This document shows positions 25,677 to 35,255 of a stretch of 54,071 bases of DNA, piece after piece. Location: NCBI GenBank assembly GCA_016936435.1, contig JAFGXX010000001.1:1-54071 (forward strand), given 5' to 3'. The first letter of the stretch is position 1. Every line of letters starts with the position of its first letter. The translations under genes were made by a program, and so were the position numbers. The stretch comes from Bacteroidales bacterium (GTDB taxonomy: Bacteria > Bacteroidota > Bacteroidia > Bacteroidales > VadinHA17). The notes under the pieces were generated by a model. It saw nothing but the letters and a program-made list of their open reading frames with translations. It was not told where the DNA came from and did no database searches.

Positions 25677-28129
25677 CACCTTATTGTTGCATTGAGCTCC
25701 TTTTCAAAGACCATTGCAAGGGCTTTCATAACCTTGTCGATGCTTTTGTCGGTAAGGGTTCTCTGGTCATCTCTAAGTATGAAACTTACTGCATAGGATT
25801 TCTTGTTATCGCCCAGAGTGTTGCTTTCGTAAACATCAAACAGGTCGACTGATTTCAGGATATGTTTCTCAGTCCTGAAAGCCAGGTCTCGTATCTGGCT
25901 GAATTTTATTTCCTTATCGATCAGTAACGCAAGATCTCTTCTTACCCATGGATATTTTGGCAATTCCCTGTATGAGGGTGAATGGTTTCTGACAGACATC
26001 AGCAGATGGTCCCATTCTATTTGTGAATAATACACATCCTGCTCTATATCAAATCTCGCCAGGTACTTATCTGCCACCCGCCCTGCCCCGGCAACAATTT
26101 TCCCATTTACGCTCCATGCAAGAGCTTCAGAGAAATATCCCCCGGCACTTTCACTTTTGGCAAGGCTATCCGGATTCAGTCCAAGTCTTGAAAGGACCAT
26201 TTCGGTAGTCGATTTGATGTCGAAGAAGTCGGATGCCCTGACCCTGCTGTTCCATCGCTGTGGCAGGTGATTGCCGGAAATGAAGATACCCAGTACCCTC
26301 TTTTCCTTAAAATCGCTGACGGCAGGTATCTGCTTCCCTGTATTTTCAAGGAAATAGCAGTTGCCAAATTCATAAAGCTTCAGATCTGCATTCTGCCTGT
26401 TTATGTTCCTCGCAACCGAGCTTAATCCGCCGTAAATAAGCGACTGTCGCATGGCGTTGAGATCTGAGCTGAGAGGGTTGGCAAGTCTGACGAGTTTATC
26501 TGTTTCGAAATCTTCATTTTCATAAAAGGAAGCCGGGTTGAGAGAATTGCACATAATTTCAGAGAAGCCTGCAGAAGTGAGCATATCGGCTATTATGTTT
26601 ACGAGTTTCTCCCTGTCGGGTTTTTCGGTGTAGAAGAGAGTGGAGTTAACATGATCATGAATTTCCACATTGTTGTAACCGTATATTCTCAATATCTCTT
26701 CCACCACATCAGCTTCGCGATGAACGTCAACTCTGTAAGCAGGGACCTCAAGAAGAAGGATATCATCTTCTTCACTGATCACTATGAAGTCGAGCATTTC
26801 AAGTATTTTTTTGATCACAGGCTTGCCGATAGTTTTGCCAGTGATCCTGGCCATATTTTTAAAGCTGACTTCAACCTGCCTTCTTTTGATCTTCGAAGGG
26901 TAAATATCTGCAATTTCAGAGCTGATCTTTCCTCCGGCAATTTCCCTGATGAGCACTGCAGCCCGTTTTAGCGCCCAGGGTGTGATCTCCGGATCGGCTC
27001 CTCTTTCAAACCTGAAGGAGGCATCAGTGTTAAGGCCATGCCGTCTGGCACTTTTTCGTATCGACACCGGATTGAAATATGCGCTCTCGAGGAACACATT
27101 CTTAGTGGAAGTTGTCACTCCTGACCCTATCCCTCCGAAGATACCGGCGATGCACATGCCTTCAGTCGCGTTGCAGATCATAAGATCTTTTGATGAGAGG
27201 GTTCTTTCAGTTCCGTCGAGGGTGATGAATTTAGTGCCGTCGGGGAGATTCTTGATTATTACTTTTTTGCCTTCGATTTTATCGGCATCGAAAGCATGCA
27301 GCGGATGGCCTATTTCATGCTGAACAAAATTTGTGATGTCTACAACATTATTGACAGGATTCAGTCCGATAGCCCTGAGTTTGTTTTTAAGCCACTCCGG
27401 CGATTCTGCTACACTTACGCCGCTGATTGTCAAACCCGTATACCTTGGGCAGTCAGCAGCGTTCTCAATAATTACCTGGCAGGGATTATCATTATTGTCG
27501 GGTTTGAATCCGCTGACCTCCGGCTTCACTGCTTTACAGTCCATACCCTCATTAATATTGAGGTATGCAGCAAGATCCCTTGCCACTCCGAAGTGCGATC
27601 CGCTGTCTATCCTGTTGGGTGTCAGGCCTATTTCAAAAACAGTATCTTTAACGATATTGAAGTATTGAGAAGCCGGGGTTCCCGGTATAGCGTTTTCACT
27701 GAGGATCATTATACCTTCATGATCTGTGCCCAGTCCGAGTTCATCTTCTGCACATATCATCCCCTCGGAGAGCTCACCCCTGATCTTCGATCTTTTGATC
27801 TCCATTCTTTCTTTTCCCTTTAAAACATAAGTGCCTGCTGGTGCAACCGGGACCTTCTGACCTGCTGCTACATTAGGAGCGCCGCATACAATATGAAGGG
27901 GTTCTCCAATGCCGGTGCTGACTGTTGTAACAGACAATTTGTCGGCATCAGGGTGTTTCTTACATGTCAGTACCTCGCCAATAACCACCCCCTTCAATCC
28001 TCCTTCAACAGATTCCCATTCTTCAATCGCTTCAACCTCCAGACCTGTTCCGGTAAGAATTTCAGCCAGTTTGCGGGGTTCAATATCTATGTTGAGATAA
28101 TCCCTGAGCCAGTTGTATGATATCTTCAT
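25676..28129 (-). CDS. pheT: Phenylalanyl-tRNA synthetase beta subunit
   Basis: PheT forms the alpha2-beta2 synthetase that charges tRNA-Phe and edits misacylated Tyr. From [14 protein letters not shown] the domains run: a tRNA-binding OB-fold (about 40-155; [18 protein letters not shown]), B3/B4 editing domain (about 210-400; [25 protein letters not shown]), B5, the core synthetase-like domain, and a C-terminal ferredoxin-fold anticodon-binding domain ([14 protein letters not shown]). The length of 817 residues is typical. The frame stays open 116 codons upstream of 28129, but that extension is unlike any PheT and overlaps surE, so 28129 is the start. pheS is not adjacent. Confidence 0.97.
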   Translation of the reverse strand: MKISYNWLRDYLNIDIEPRKLAEILTGTGLEVEAIEEWESVEGGLKGVVIGEVLTCKKHPDADKLSVTTVSTGIGEPLHIVCGAPNVAAGQKVPVAPAGTYVLKGKERMEIKRSKIRGELSEGMICAEDELGLGTDHEGIMILSENAIPGTPASQYFNIVKDTVFEIGLTPNRIDSGSHFGVARDLAAYLNINEGMDCKAVKPEVSGFKPDNNDNPCQVIIENAADCPRYTGLTISGVSVAESPEWLKNKLRAIGLNPVNNVVDITNFVQHEIGHPLHAFDADKIEGKKVIIKNLPDGTKFITLDGTERTLSSKDLMICNATEGMCIAGIFGGIGSGVTTSTKNVFLESAYFNPVSIRKSARRHGLNTDASFRFERGADPEITPWALKRAAVLIREIAGGKISSEIADIYPSKIKRRQVEVSFKNMARITGKTIGKPVIKKILEMLDFIVISEEDDILLLEVPAYRVDVHREADVVEEILRIYGYNNVEIHDHVNSTLFYTEKPDREKLVNIIADMLTSAGFSEIMCNSLNPASFYENEDFETDKLVRLANPLSSDLNAMRQSLIYGGLSSVARNINRQNADLKLYEFGNCYFLENTGKQIPAVSDFKEKRVLGIFISGNHLPQRWNSRVRASDFFDIKSTTEMVLSRLGLNPDSLAKSESAGGYFSEALAWSVNGKIVAGAGRVADKYLARFDIEQDVYYSQIEWDHLLMSVRNHSPSYRELPKYPWVRRDLALLIDKEIKFSQIRDLAFRTEKHILKSVDLFDVYESNTLGDNKKSYAVSFILRDDQRTLTDKSIDKVMKALAMVFEKELNATIR

Positions 28130-28191
28130 GTGTATAAATATGATTCGGATAACAAAACGCAAAAGTAAGAATTTTGAGAGACGTAAATATC

Positions 28192-28199
28192 TATCTTTG
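28192..28199 (+). promoter_or_regulatory. Candidate -7 promoter element for surE
   Basis: TATCTTTG matches TAnnTTTG exactly and lies 18 bases before the surE ATG. A TTTG at 28173-28176 could be the -33 element, but the spacer of 15 bases is shorter than the usual 19-21. Confidence 0.4.
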
Positions 28200-28217
28200 T
28201 GAACAAACTTATGATTT

Positions 28218-29000
28218 ATGGTTCTTGAAAAAAATGACCGGCTGATACTTCTGACTAACGACGACGGACTATATGCTGCAGGGCTGAGAACACTACTGGA
28301 AGTTATTGAAGAGTTCGGAAAGGTGGTAATGATCTCGACAATGGAAAGCCAGTCTGGCATGTCGCAGGCCCTTACGGTAAAAACACCACTCAGGGTGAAG
28401 CTGATTGAGGAAACTGAAACCAGGAAGGTGTATACCTGTAACGGGACACCTACCGATAGCGTAAAACTCGCTGTCAATCAGCTGCTTGAGAGAATGCCGG
28501 ATCTCGTCGTGTCAGGTATAAACCATGGAGCCAACGCATCCGTCAGCATCCTCTATTCAGGCACTATGGCGGCAGCACTTGAAGGTTGTCTATACGGGAT
28601 CACCTCGGTCGGGTTTTCTCTCAACAGCTTTTCTCCGGCTGCCGATTTCAGCGTATGCCGCGAGTATGTAAGGACGGTCATGAGGATACTGATAAATGAA
28701 AAACTGCCTCCGGGGGTTTGCCTGAATGTCAACATCCCCGCAACTACGGCCGAAGAGATAAAAGGGATAAGAGTCTGCCGTCAGTCGAAAGGAAACTGGA
28801 AAGAAGAGTTCGAAAAGAGGAAGGACCCCATGGGACGAACGTATTACTGGCTCACAGGATTTTTTCAGAACCATGAACCCGATTCGACAGATACCGACGA
28901 ATGGGCCCTTGCAAATAACTATGTGTCGGTTGTGCCCGTGACGGTCGACATGACAGCTCACTGGTACCTGAGTGAACTGAAAGACAAATTCAGCGAATGA
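28218..29000 (+). CDS. surE: 5'/3'-nucleotidase SurE
   Basis: SurE is a metal-dependent phosphatase acting on nucleoside monophosphates. The metal-binding start ILLTNDDGLYAAGLRTL (DD at about residues 15-16) and Ser/Asn ligands in SQSGMSQALT and SGINHGANAS are present, together with YSGTMAAALEG. The length of 260 residues is standard. The ATG at 28218 lies behind a -7-like element. The stop overlaps the next small membrane-protein gene (ATGA), which in turn overlaps lpxB, so surE heads an operon that runs at least to the SpoIID gene. Confidence 0.95.
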   Translation: MVLEKNDRLILLTNDDGLYAAGLRTLLEVIEEFGKVVMISTMESQSGMSQALTVKTPLRVKLIEETETRKVYTCNGTPTDSVKLAVNQLLERMPDLVVSGINHGANASVSILYSGTMAAALEGCLYGITSVGFSLNSFSPAADFSVCREYVRTVMRILINEKLPPGVCLNVNIPATTAEEIKGIRVCRQSKGNWKEEFEKRKDPMGRTYYWLTGFFQNHEPDSTDTDEWALANNYVSVVPVTVDMTAHWYLSELKDKFSE

Positions 29001-29293
29001 TGACAGCTCAAAAATATGACAAAACCTTAACCGGCGTTCTGTCTGGTATAATTCTGCCTTTGACAGTGGCATTGTTTATTTTTATCTTCGCAAAGGAAGA
29101 CCCTTCTCCTGCACAGTGGCTGAAAAGGATTTCGCTTGCGGGCGTGTGGACGCATATTATCTCTCTTTGTGTATTTCCGAATGTCATCATCTTTTTCATT
29201 TTTAACCATTTCGACATGCTCAGAGCCTCCAGGGGAGTGCTTGGAATTACGATAGTATGGGCGGTTGTGGTTTTACTGGATAAGTTTGTCTGA
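28997..29293 (+). CDS. Small membrane protein of unknown function between surE and lpxB
   Basis: The 98-residue protein has three hydrophobic stretches: about residues 13-32 (GVLSGIILPLTVALFIFIFA), 50-69 and 79-97. A short charged loop lies after the first. No conserved domain is recognised. It is accepted as real because it overlaps surE by 4 bases at its start (ATGA) and lpxB by one base at its end (TGATG), and its codon use resembles its neighbours. The position suggests an envelope role linked to lipid A synthesis, which is inference only. Confidence 0.75.
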   Translation: MMTAQKYDKTLTGVLSGIILPLTVALFIFIFAKEDPSPAQWLKRISLAGVWTHIISLCVFPNVIIFFIFNHFDMLRASRGVLGITIVWAVVVLLDKFV

Positions 29294-30438
29294 TGAAATA
29301 TTTCATTATTGCCGGTGAACAATCGGGCGATCTGCACGGGTCAAATCTGATAAGGGAACTAATCAGATCCGACAATGATGCTGAAGTGGTCTGCTGGGGC
29401 GGCGATCTTATGGAAGCTGCCGGCGCCCGTCTTCTGATGCATTACCGCGATACTGCTTTCATGGGCTTCACCGCAGTAGTTAAAAGCATCAGGACAATCC
29501 GCCGTAATCTGAAATTGTGTAAAGAACAGATAATTGAACATAGCCCCGGTGTTATTATACTTATCGACTATCCGGGCTTCAACCTGAGGATAGCCGAATT
29601 TGCATCCTGTGAGGGATTGAAAGTCTTTTATTATATATCCCCTAAATTCTGGGCCTGGAATGAAGGCCGTGTGAGAAAGGTGAAAAAGTATGTCAGCAGA
29701 ATGTTCATCATTCTCCCTTTTGAAAAGGAATTCTATGAAAAACATGGCATCACGGTTGAATATCACGGTAATCCCCTTGTCGATGAGGTAGAAAAGCAAA
29801 GATCGGCGATGCCACAAGCTGCAGAGATTTTAAGTTCACTGCAGCTTGACACCAGGCCTGTTATCGCCCTGATGGCCGGAAGCCGGAAGCACGAAGTGGA
29901 GAAAATCCTGCCCGTGATGCTGAAAACAGTGAAACATTTTCCTGATCATCAGTTTGTTCTTGCAGGAGTCAAAAACATCTCCGACGGGATATACAACAGA
30001 ATACTAAAAGATTCTCCCGTCACTCTTATCAGGGAAAAGACCTATGAGATTCTTTCAATTGCCCGGGCGGCATTAGTAAAATCGGGGACATCGACACTTG
30101 AGGCAGCTCTTTTCGGTGTTCCCCAGGTTGTATGCTACAGGAACGATTTTCTGACTATGCTCCTCGGATGGTTTGTCATAAGGGTCAGGTATATTTCGCT
30201 GGTGAACCTGATCGTGAACAGGGAGGTTGTCAGGGAATTACTGCAATACAGTGTCACGGAAAAGAACCTTGTGAGTGAACTTAATTCTGTTCTGCCCGGA
30301 GGAACAAAAAGAAGGATGATACTTGAAGGTTACCTGGAACTAAAGGAAAAACTGGGGCCGGCAGGAGCCTCTTCCAGAATTGCAGGAGAGATGCTGAGGG
30401 AACTGAAAGGATACCCGGAGACTGAGAGAGGTGCATAA
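29293..30438 (+). CDS. lpxB: Lipid-A-disaccharide synthase
   Basis: LpxB joins UDP-diacylglucosamine and lipid X to form the lipid A disaccharide on the inner membrane, so it shows a Gram-negative outer membrane. The N-terminal motif IIAGEQSGDLHGSNLI and VILIDYPGFNLR, YYISPKFWAWNEGRV, YHGNPLVDEV and ALMAGSRKHEVEKILP match the family. The donor-site segment KSGTSTLEAALFGVPQVVCYR is near residue 258. The length of 381 residues is normal. The ATG overlaps the preceding stop by one base. Confidence 0.96.
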   Translation: MKYFIIAGEQSGDLHGSNLIRELIRSDNDAEVVCWGGDLMEAAGARLLMHYRDTAFMGFTAVVKSIRTIRRNLKLCKEQIIEHSPGVIILIDYPGFNLRIAEFASCEGLKVFYYISPKFWAWNEGRVRKVKKYVSRMFIILPFEKEFYEKHGITVEYHGNPLVDEVEKQRSAMPQAAEILSSLQLDTRPVIALMAGSRKHEVEKILPVMLKTVKHFPDHQFVLAGVKNISDGIYNRILKDSPVTLIREKTYEILSIARAALVKSGTSTLEAALFGVPQVVCYRNDFLTMLLGWFVIRVRYISLVNLIVNREVVRELLQYSVTEKNLVSELNSVLPGGTKRRMILEGYLELKEKLGPAGASSRIAGEMLRELKGYPETERGA

Positions 30439-30442
30439 TAAT

Positions 30443-31600
30443 ATGATTATTAAGAGGATACTAATATTTTGCCTGGCTTGTACATTTTTCACTCCTCTTT
30501 CATCACAGGTTAAGGTGAGGGTTTTTTCCGATACCTCACCCTTATCGGCATTGTTAACCGTTGATGAAGGTGAATATCTGCTTGATGCGGGCTACGGTAA
30601 ATCTTCCAGGATCAGAAGGGGAGAACTCGTTTTTATCAGCCGGGCAGGAAACAGACTGGCTGTAAAGATCCATAACGGAAAAATATTTTTATGCGATTCT
30701 CTTTATCTCAGCGGAAGTGCTGATAATAGCCGTTTTTCACTTAGGGAGGGCGAAAATTCTGCCGGATGGAGGAGATACGACGGCGACCTGAAATGCATTC
30801 CGGACCTGGGGTCACTGTTGTTAATAAATATCTGTGATGCAGATTCATATATTTCCGGAGTGGTCATGGCTGAGGGAGGCCCGGGCAGGCATCCCGCGTA
30901 TCTCAAAACTCAGGCCGTAATTGCCCGTACTTACATGTACCGTCATATGAACAGGCATCTGAGCGACGGTTTCAATCTGTGTGACAACATACACTGCCAG
31001 GCTTTTAAAGGGATTACCACTGATCCCATTGTACAGGAGGCTTCAATTTCCACACGCAATGAGGTGATTGCAGGTCCGGATTCTGCCCTGATAATAGCAG
31101 CTTTTCATTCAAACTGTGGCGGAGAGACAGTGTGTGCCGGGGATGTGTGGCTCACCCCGCAGCCTTATCTTACCAGGATCACGGACCCCCACTGTCTGAA
31201 TTCACGGAACGCACTATGGCGTAAAAGCATTACACTGACAGACTGGATAAATTATCTTATAAAGTCGGGTTGTGACAAAAAAAACATCGTGTCAGGGTTG
31301 TTAAATTTTTCACAGAAAACCAGGTTAACTGATTATAAAGCAGGTGATTTCAGCATGCCTTTAAAACAGATACGCGATCATTTCGGACTTCGGTCCACAT
31401 TCTTTTCCGTGGCTGTTGAAGGGGATTCGGTTATTCTTAAGGGAAGAGGATACGGACATGGAGTGGGGCTTTGCCAGGAGGGAGCGATTGAGATGGCGCT
31501 CAAAGGTTTTTCCTACCGGCAGATAATCGGATTTTATTATCCCGGGGTGAAAATCCTTGGTATTAATGAAGCAAAGCCGGTTGAAAAACCGCCGCTTTAG
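30443..31600 (+). CDS. Secreted SpoIID/LytB-domain protein
   Basis: The protein (about 385 residues) begins with a signal peptide (MIIKRILIFCLACTFFTPLSSQ). From about residue 120 it carries the SpoIID/LytB domain: YISGVVMAEGG, KTQAVIARTYMYRH, AFKGITTD, AAFHSNCGGETV and the C-terminal signature RGYGHGVGLCQEGA followed by FYYPGVKI. Family members bind or cleave peptidoglycan glycan strands lacking stem peptides (SpoIID) or enhance amidases (LytB). The ATG at 30443 follows the lpxB stop by 4 bases; a GTG at 30431 would overlap lpxB. Its periplasmic role in wall remodelling is inferred from the family. Confidence 0.85.
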   Translation: MIIKRILIFCLACTFFTPLSSQVKVRVFSDTSPLSALLTVDEGEYLLDAGYGKSSRIRRGELVFISRAGNRLAVKIHNGKIFLCDSLYLSGSADNSRFSLREGENSAGWRRYDGDLKCIPDLGSLLLINICDADSYISGVVMAEGGPGRHPAYLKTQAVIARTYMYRHMNRHLSDGFNLCDNIHCQAFKGITTDPIVQEASISTRNEVIAGPDSALIIAAFHSNCGGETVCAGDVWLTPQPYLTRITDPHCLNSRNALWRKSITLTDWINYLIKSGCDKKNIVSGLLNFSQKTRLTDYKAGDFSMPLKQIRDHFGLRSTFFSVAVEGDSVILKGRGYGHGVGLCQEGAIEMALKGFSYRQIIGFYYPGVKILGINEAKPVEKPPL

Positions 31601-31634
31601 TTACCGTAGTTTTTTACGATGCCCTCACGGCATC

Positions 31635-31665
31635 TTTATTTCATAGAGTAATTTCATTATTTTTG
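31635..31665 (+). promoter_or_regulatory. Candidate promoter for gldF
   Basis: TATTTTTG at 31658-31665 fits TAnnTTTG exactly, and TTTA at 31635-31638 lies 19 bases upstream, close to the Bacteroidota -33 TTTG. The gldF ATG is 16 bases further. It starts a new transcription unit after the SpoIID gene. Confidence 0.5.
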
Positions 31666-31681
31666 CCTCTGATCAAGGAGT

Positions 31682-32425
31682 ATGTTTGCGATATTTAAAA
31701 AAGAAATAAACGGGTTTTTCAGCAGCCTTACCGGCTATATAGTCATCATAGTCTTTCTGCTGGTCAACTCCCTGTTCATGTGGGTCTTTCCGGGCGAACT
31801 GAATGTTATCGACAACGGCTATGCCGGTCTCGACACCCTGTTCTTTCTTTCGCCCTGGGTTTTCCTCTTCCTTGTTCCGGCAGTGACAATGAAAATGATA
31901 GCAGAGGAGGAACGCCTGGGAACCATGGAGCTTCTTTTTTCTAAACCTGTAAGTGAACGGGAAATTATATGGGGTAAGTACCTTGCATCTGTCGCGCTGG
32001 TGCTTCTCTCACTGATACCCTGCCTTGTAAGTTATTTTTCAGTGTATGCCCTCGGTGAAACACCCGGAAACCTTGACAAAGGAGCTACATGGGGAGCTTT
32101 TACTGGGCTTTTTTTTCTGGCCGCCATTTATGCATCTGCAGGTATCCTGGCTTCATCGCTTACCGACAATCAGGTTGTAGCTTTTATACTTGCGGTATTG
32201 TTCTCCTTCTTTCTTTACATGGGATTCGATTCCGTAGCCGGACTGCCTTTTCTGAAGAAGGCTGATACCATCATAGTATCGTTAGGTATAAACGAGCACT
32301 ACAAATCGATAAGCAGGGGAGTGATCGATATAGGGGATGTTGTTTATTTCGTTGCCGTTTCGGTAATTTTTAATGAAGCTACACGGCTGGTCCTTGTGTC
32401 GCGAAAGTGGAAAAAAAGAGGATGA
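31682..32425 (+). CDS. gldF: GldF-like ABC transporter permease
   Basis: The 247-residue protein has six hydrophobic segments and the ABC-2 permease pattern: MFAIFKKEINGFFSSLTGYIV at the N-terminus, AEEERLGTMELLFSKPVSEREIIWGKY near residue 75, and a conserved SLGINEHYKSISRGVIDIGDV near the end. GldF, with GldA and GldG, forms an ABC system needed for gliding in some Flavobacteriia; homologs also occur in non-gliding Bacteroidales. An AAGGAG lies one base before the ATG, too close to act as a normal Shine-Dalgarno. The stop overlaps gldG (ATGA). No ATPase gene (gldA) is in the window. Confidence 0.9.
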   Translation: MFAIFKKEINGFFSSLTGYIVIIVFLLVNSLFMWVFPGELNVIDNGYAGLDTLFFLSPWVFLFLVPAVTMKMIAEEERLGTMELLFSKPVSEREIIWGKYLASVALVLLSLIPCLVSYFSVYALGETPGNLDKGATWGAFTGLFFLAAIYASAGILASSLTDNQVVAFILAVLFSFFLYMGFDSVAGLPFLKKADTIIVSLGINEHYKSISRGVIDIGDVVYFVAVSVIFNEATRLVLVSRKWKKRG

Positions 32426-34146
32426 TGGACATCAGAAGAACAGGTCATACAGGAAATCTAAAGGCCAGGAGCCGGGCAGGCTTCATCCTTATCTCGCTGA
32501 TTATGGTCATTGCCGCTTCGTTTTCCGGGCTTCTCCGTATACGTCTCGATCTTACTGAAGATAAGCGTTATACGCTCTCTGAACCAACCCGTGAGATATT
32601 GAAGGGAATTAACAATGACGTTTATATACAGGTTTTCCTGGACGGAGAGATGCCAGTTCCTCTTAAGCGGCTTAAAAGGTCGGTAAGGGATATGCTCGAG
32701 GAATTCAGGATAGCTTCGGGGAAGCATATAGGTTACGAGTTTATCAATCCGGCCGAGGCACCGGATGCCCGCACTAGGGAAGCTCAGTATGAGGAGCTTA
32801 TCAGCAAGGGACTGGGACCTGTCAATATTATGTCGGGCGATGAGGAAGGCGGATCGAGCCGTAAAATGATCTTTCCGGGGATGATCATTAATTACAACGG
32901 AATTGAAATGCCGCTGGATTTCCTCAAAAATAACCAGTCGGTATCCTATGAGCAGAATATCCTCCATTCGGTAGAAGGTCTTGAATATGAGATGATACAG
33001 ACCATTGCAACCATAACTTCAGATACTATCTACAGAATTGCCTTTATTGAAGGACACGGCGAATATGATGAACTGTATGTGGCCGACATAACCAGAAGCC
33101 TGGCAAAATACTTCACCATCGACAGGGGAAAAATAGGTGGAAGGACAGGGATAGCAGATCACTATGCAGCAGTGATAATAGCCGGTCCGGAAAACCAGTT
33201 CGATGAAGCCGACAAGCTTGTGATAGACCAGTATATAATGAAAGGAGGAAAGGTCTTATGGCTTCTGGAGGAAGTTAAGGTTAACGCCGATTCACTGGCT
33301 TACGGTGAAACCGTCGGACTATACCGGCCTCTGAATCTCGAAGATCAGTTGTTCAGGTATGGAGCCCGGATCAACCCCGAGGTGATTCAGGATCTGGAAT
33401 GTATGGTGATACCGCTTACCGTACTTACCGGACCTGAAAAGAAACAGATAGTACCGGCGCCCTGGCTTTACTATCCGCGCCTGATCCCTTCATCAGACCA
33501 TCCTCTTACCAGGAACCTTAACAGGGTGGCAGGGAAGTTCGTGAATACCATCGACACTGTCGGACTCGATCCTGCTGTGAGAAAGACCGTGCTGCTAACA
33601 AGCTCCGGATCCTCAAAAACCATCGGACCACCAATGCTGATAAGCCTCAGGGAAGCTGATATTATACCCGACGAAAAGGACTTCAACCGTGCAAACCTTA
33701 TTGTTGCCGTGTTGCTTGAGGGAATCTTTCCCTCGGCTTTCAGAAACAGGATGACAGGCAGTCTCGTTTCCGACAGCGCCTTCGTTTTAAAAGAGAAAAG
33801 TGTCCCCACAAAGATGATTGTTATTGCCGACGCTGACATAATAAGGAATGAAGTACATATTTCAGGAAATACCCCGGGTTTTTATCCTCTCGGGAAAGAC
33901 AGGTATACTGAGGAAATCCTGGGAAACAGGGATTTTCTGGTGAACTGTGTGAATTATCTTGTCGACGATAACGGACTTATGGAACTGCGGTCACGCGAAG
34001 TGAAAATGAGGCTTCTTGACAGGCAGAGATTAAAGGCTTCTGCCGGTATGTGGCAGTTGATAAATGTCGCAGGACCGGTAATTATAGTTCTCCTTTCAGG
34101 ACTAATATACAGCTATTTCAGAAAAAGACTATATGCAGGAAGTTGA
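32422..34146 (+). CDS. gldG: GldG-like ABC-transporter accessory membrane protein
   Basis: The protein (574 residues) has one N-terminal transmembrane helix (about 20-40), a long periplasmic region, and a C-terminal helix (WQLINVAGPVIIVLLSGLIYSYF). RYTLSEPTREILKGINNDVYIQVFL and FLDGEMP..LKRLKRSVRDMLEEF are typical of GldG/ABC-type uncharacterised transport proteins, with an IFT52/DUF4350-like domain (IAFIEGHGEYDE, YAAVIIAGPENQF, MKGGKVLWLLEEV). The ATG at 32422 overlaps the gldF stop by four bases; a GTG at 32407 is possible but less likely. It continues by a TGATG overlap into the DUF4340-like gene. Confidence 0.9.
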   Translation: MMDIRRTGHTGNLKARSRAGFILISLIMVIAASFSGLLRIRLDLTEDKRYTLSEPTREILKGINNDVYIQVFLDGEMPVPLKRLKRSVRDMLEEFRIASGKHIGYEFINPAEAPDARTREAQYEELISKGLGPVNIMSGDEEGGSSRKMIFPGMIINYNGIEMPLDFLKNNQSVSYEQNILHSVEGLEYEMIQTIATITSDTIYRIAFIEGHGEYDELYVADITRSLAKYFTIDRGKIGGRTGIADHYAAVIIAGPENQFDEADKLVIDQYIMKGGKVLWLLEEVKVNADSLAYGETVGLYRPLNLEDQLFRYGARINPEVIQDLECMVIPLTVLTGPEKKQIVPAPWLYYPRLIPSSDHPLTRNLNRVAGKFVNTIDTVGLDPAVRKTVLLTSSGSSKTIGPPMLISLREADIIPDEKDFNRANLIVAVLLEGIFPSAFRNRMTGSLVSDSAFVLKEKSVPTKMIVIADADIIRNEVHISGNTPGFYPLGKDRYTEEILGNRDFLVNCVNYLVDDNGLMELRSREVKMRLLDRQRLKASAGMWQLINVAGPVIIVLLSGLIYSYFRKRLYAGS

Positions 34147-35120
34147 TGATCAGGAATTTATATTTGAAGAATAGTCTGCTGGCATTTCTTCTGATACTCT
34201 CTGTAGCCGCGGTATTGCTCCTGAGGAACAGATCGCCTTTTGGCAGGGATCAGACTTCTTTTGCTGCAGAGCCTGCTGAAGGGATAACCCGTATCGAAAT
34301 ATCTTCCGGCGAAAAAAATCTGTTGCTCGAAAAGAAAGGGGAGAAGTGGCTTGTAAACGGCAAACACGAAGCCCGGAGCAGCGGGATTTCATTTATCGGA
34401 CATACAGTAACAGGGATAAGAATTAAATCACCGGTATCGCCAGGACTTTTCGAAGAGCTCATTTCAGAGCAGAAGACGGAACCGCTAAAAGTAAGGATAT
34501 ATGAAAACAGGAAACTTCTCAGCTCTTTCCTGGTATATAAAACAAATTCAAATATTTACGGTAATATCATGAAAATCAATGAAAGGTCTAAGCCTTTCAT
34601 TGTCCATCTTCCGGGATTTGAAGGTGACATCGGTTCGGTATTCTCTACCAGTGAGCTCTACTGGCTTCCTTTCACATTGTTCAGGCTTCTTCCGTCGGAG
34701 ATAGAGTCGGTAGAATTCGAAAATATTTCCGATCCTCAGTCTTCTTTCTCAATACAACGTCAGAATAATCTTTTCGTACTGTCAGGAGAGCTTAATTATG
34801 AGGCAGCATGGGATACATCGAGGGTGAGGAGATATATCTCCTATTTTACTCAGGTACCTTTTGAGAACTGGGCCTTTGATCTGGATGAAGAGGAAAGAAG
34901 AAAAATATTGAAAAGGGAGCCGATATGCAATATCAGCGTCAGAGAGACCACGGGAGCCAGGCTTAAGTTAACCCTGTGGGAAATGACAGATCAGGCAACA
35001 GGCTTAAATGACAGTGACAGGCTCTGGGGTAAAACTGACAATAGAGAAGAGCTTTTTATTCTTCGGTATTTCGATATTGATCCTCTTCTCAAGAAGATTT
35101 CCTATTTCTATCCGGAATAA
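34146..35120 (+). CDS. DUF4340-like single-pass membrane protein
   Basis: The protein (324 residues) has one N-terminal hydrophobic helix (LLAFLLILSVAAVLLL) followed by a soluble periplasmic region. Short repeating units such as ITRIEISSGEKNLLLEKKGEKWLVNG and VESVEFENISDPQSSFSIQRQNN-like strands are the pattern seen in DUF4340 proteins, which in many genomes lie after GldG-type genes. Its role in the complex is unknown. The ATG at 34146 shares one base with the gldG stop, so it is part of the gldF-gldG operon; longer starts would overlap gldG by about 100 bases and add an unrelated sequence. Confidence 0.75.
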   Translation: MIRNLYLKNSLLAFLLILSVAAVLLLRNRSPFGRDQTSFAAEPAEGITRIEISSGEKNLLLEKKGEKWLVNGKHEARSSGISFIGHTVTGIRIKSPVSPGLFEELISEQKTEPLKVRIYENRKLLSSFLVYKTNSNIYGNIMKINERSKPFIVHLPGFEGDIGSVFSTSELYWLPFTLFRLLPSEIESVEFENISDPQSSFSIQRQNNLFVLSGELNYEAAWDTSRVRRYISYFTQVPFENWAFDLDEEERRKILKREPICNISVRETTGARLKLTLWEMTDQATGLNDSDRLWGKTDNREELFILRYFDIDPLLKKISYFYPE

Positions 35121-35255
35121 TTTTATTTGAGAGATTATATTTTTTTTGTAATATTGATAATTGGGATTTCAGCCGGTTGTCTGGCTTAATGGTCTGAATA
35201 TTAATATATTAGATAATAAATTTAATAATACGACATAACTTAAACCGAAAGCGAT

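Noticed and set aside
28196..28209. TTTGTGAACAAA-like sequence before surE, reminiscent of a Rex half-site
   Set aside because: The halves lack the spacer needed by Rex and the sequence overlaps the promoter element by coincidence.
28130..28477. 116-codon upstream extension of pheT
   Set aside because: Unlike any PheT N-terminus and antisense to surE; the MKISYNW start at 28129 is the family start.
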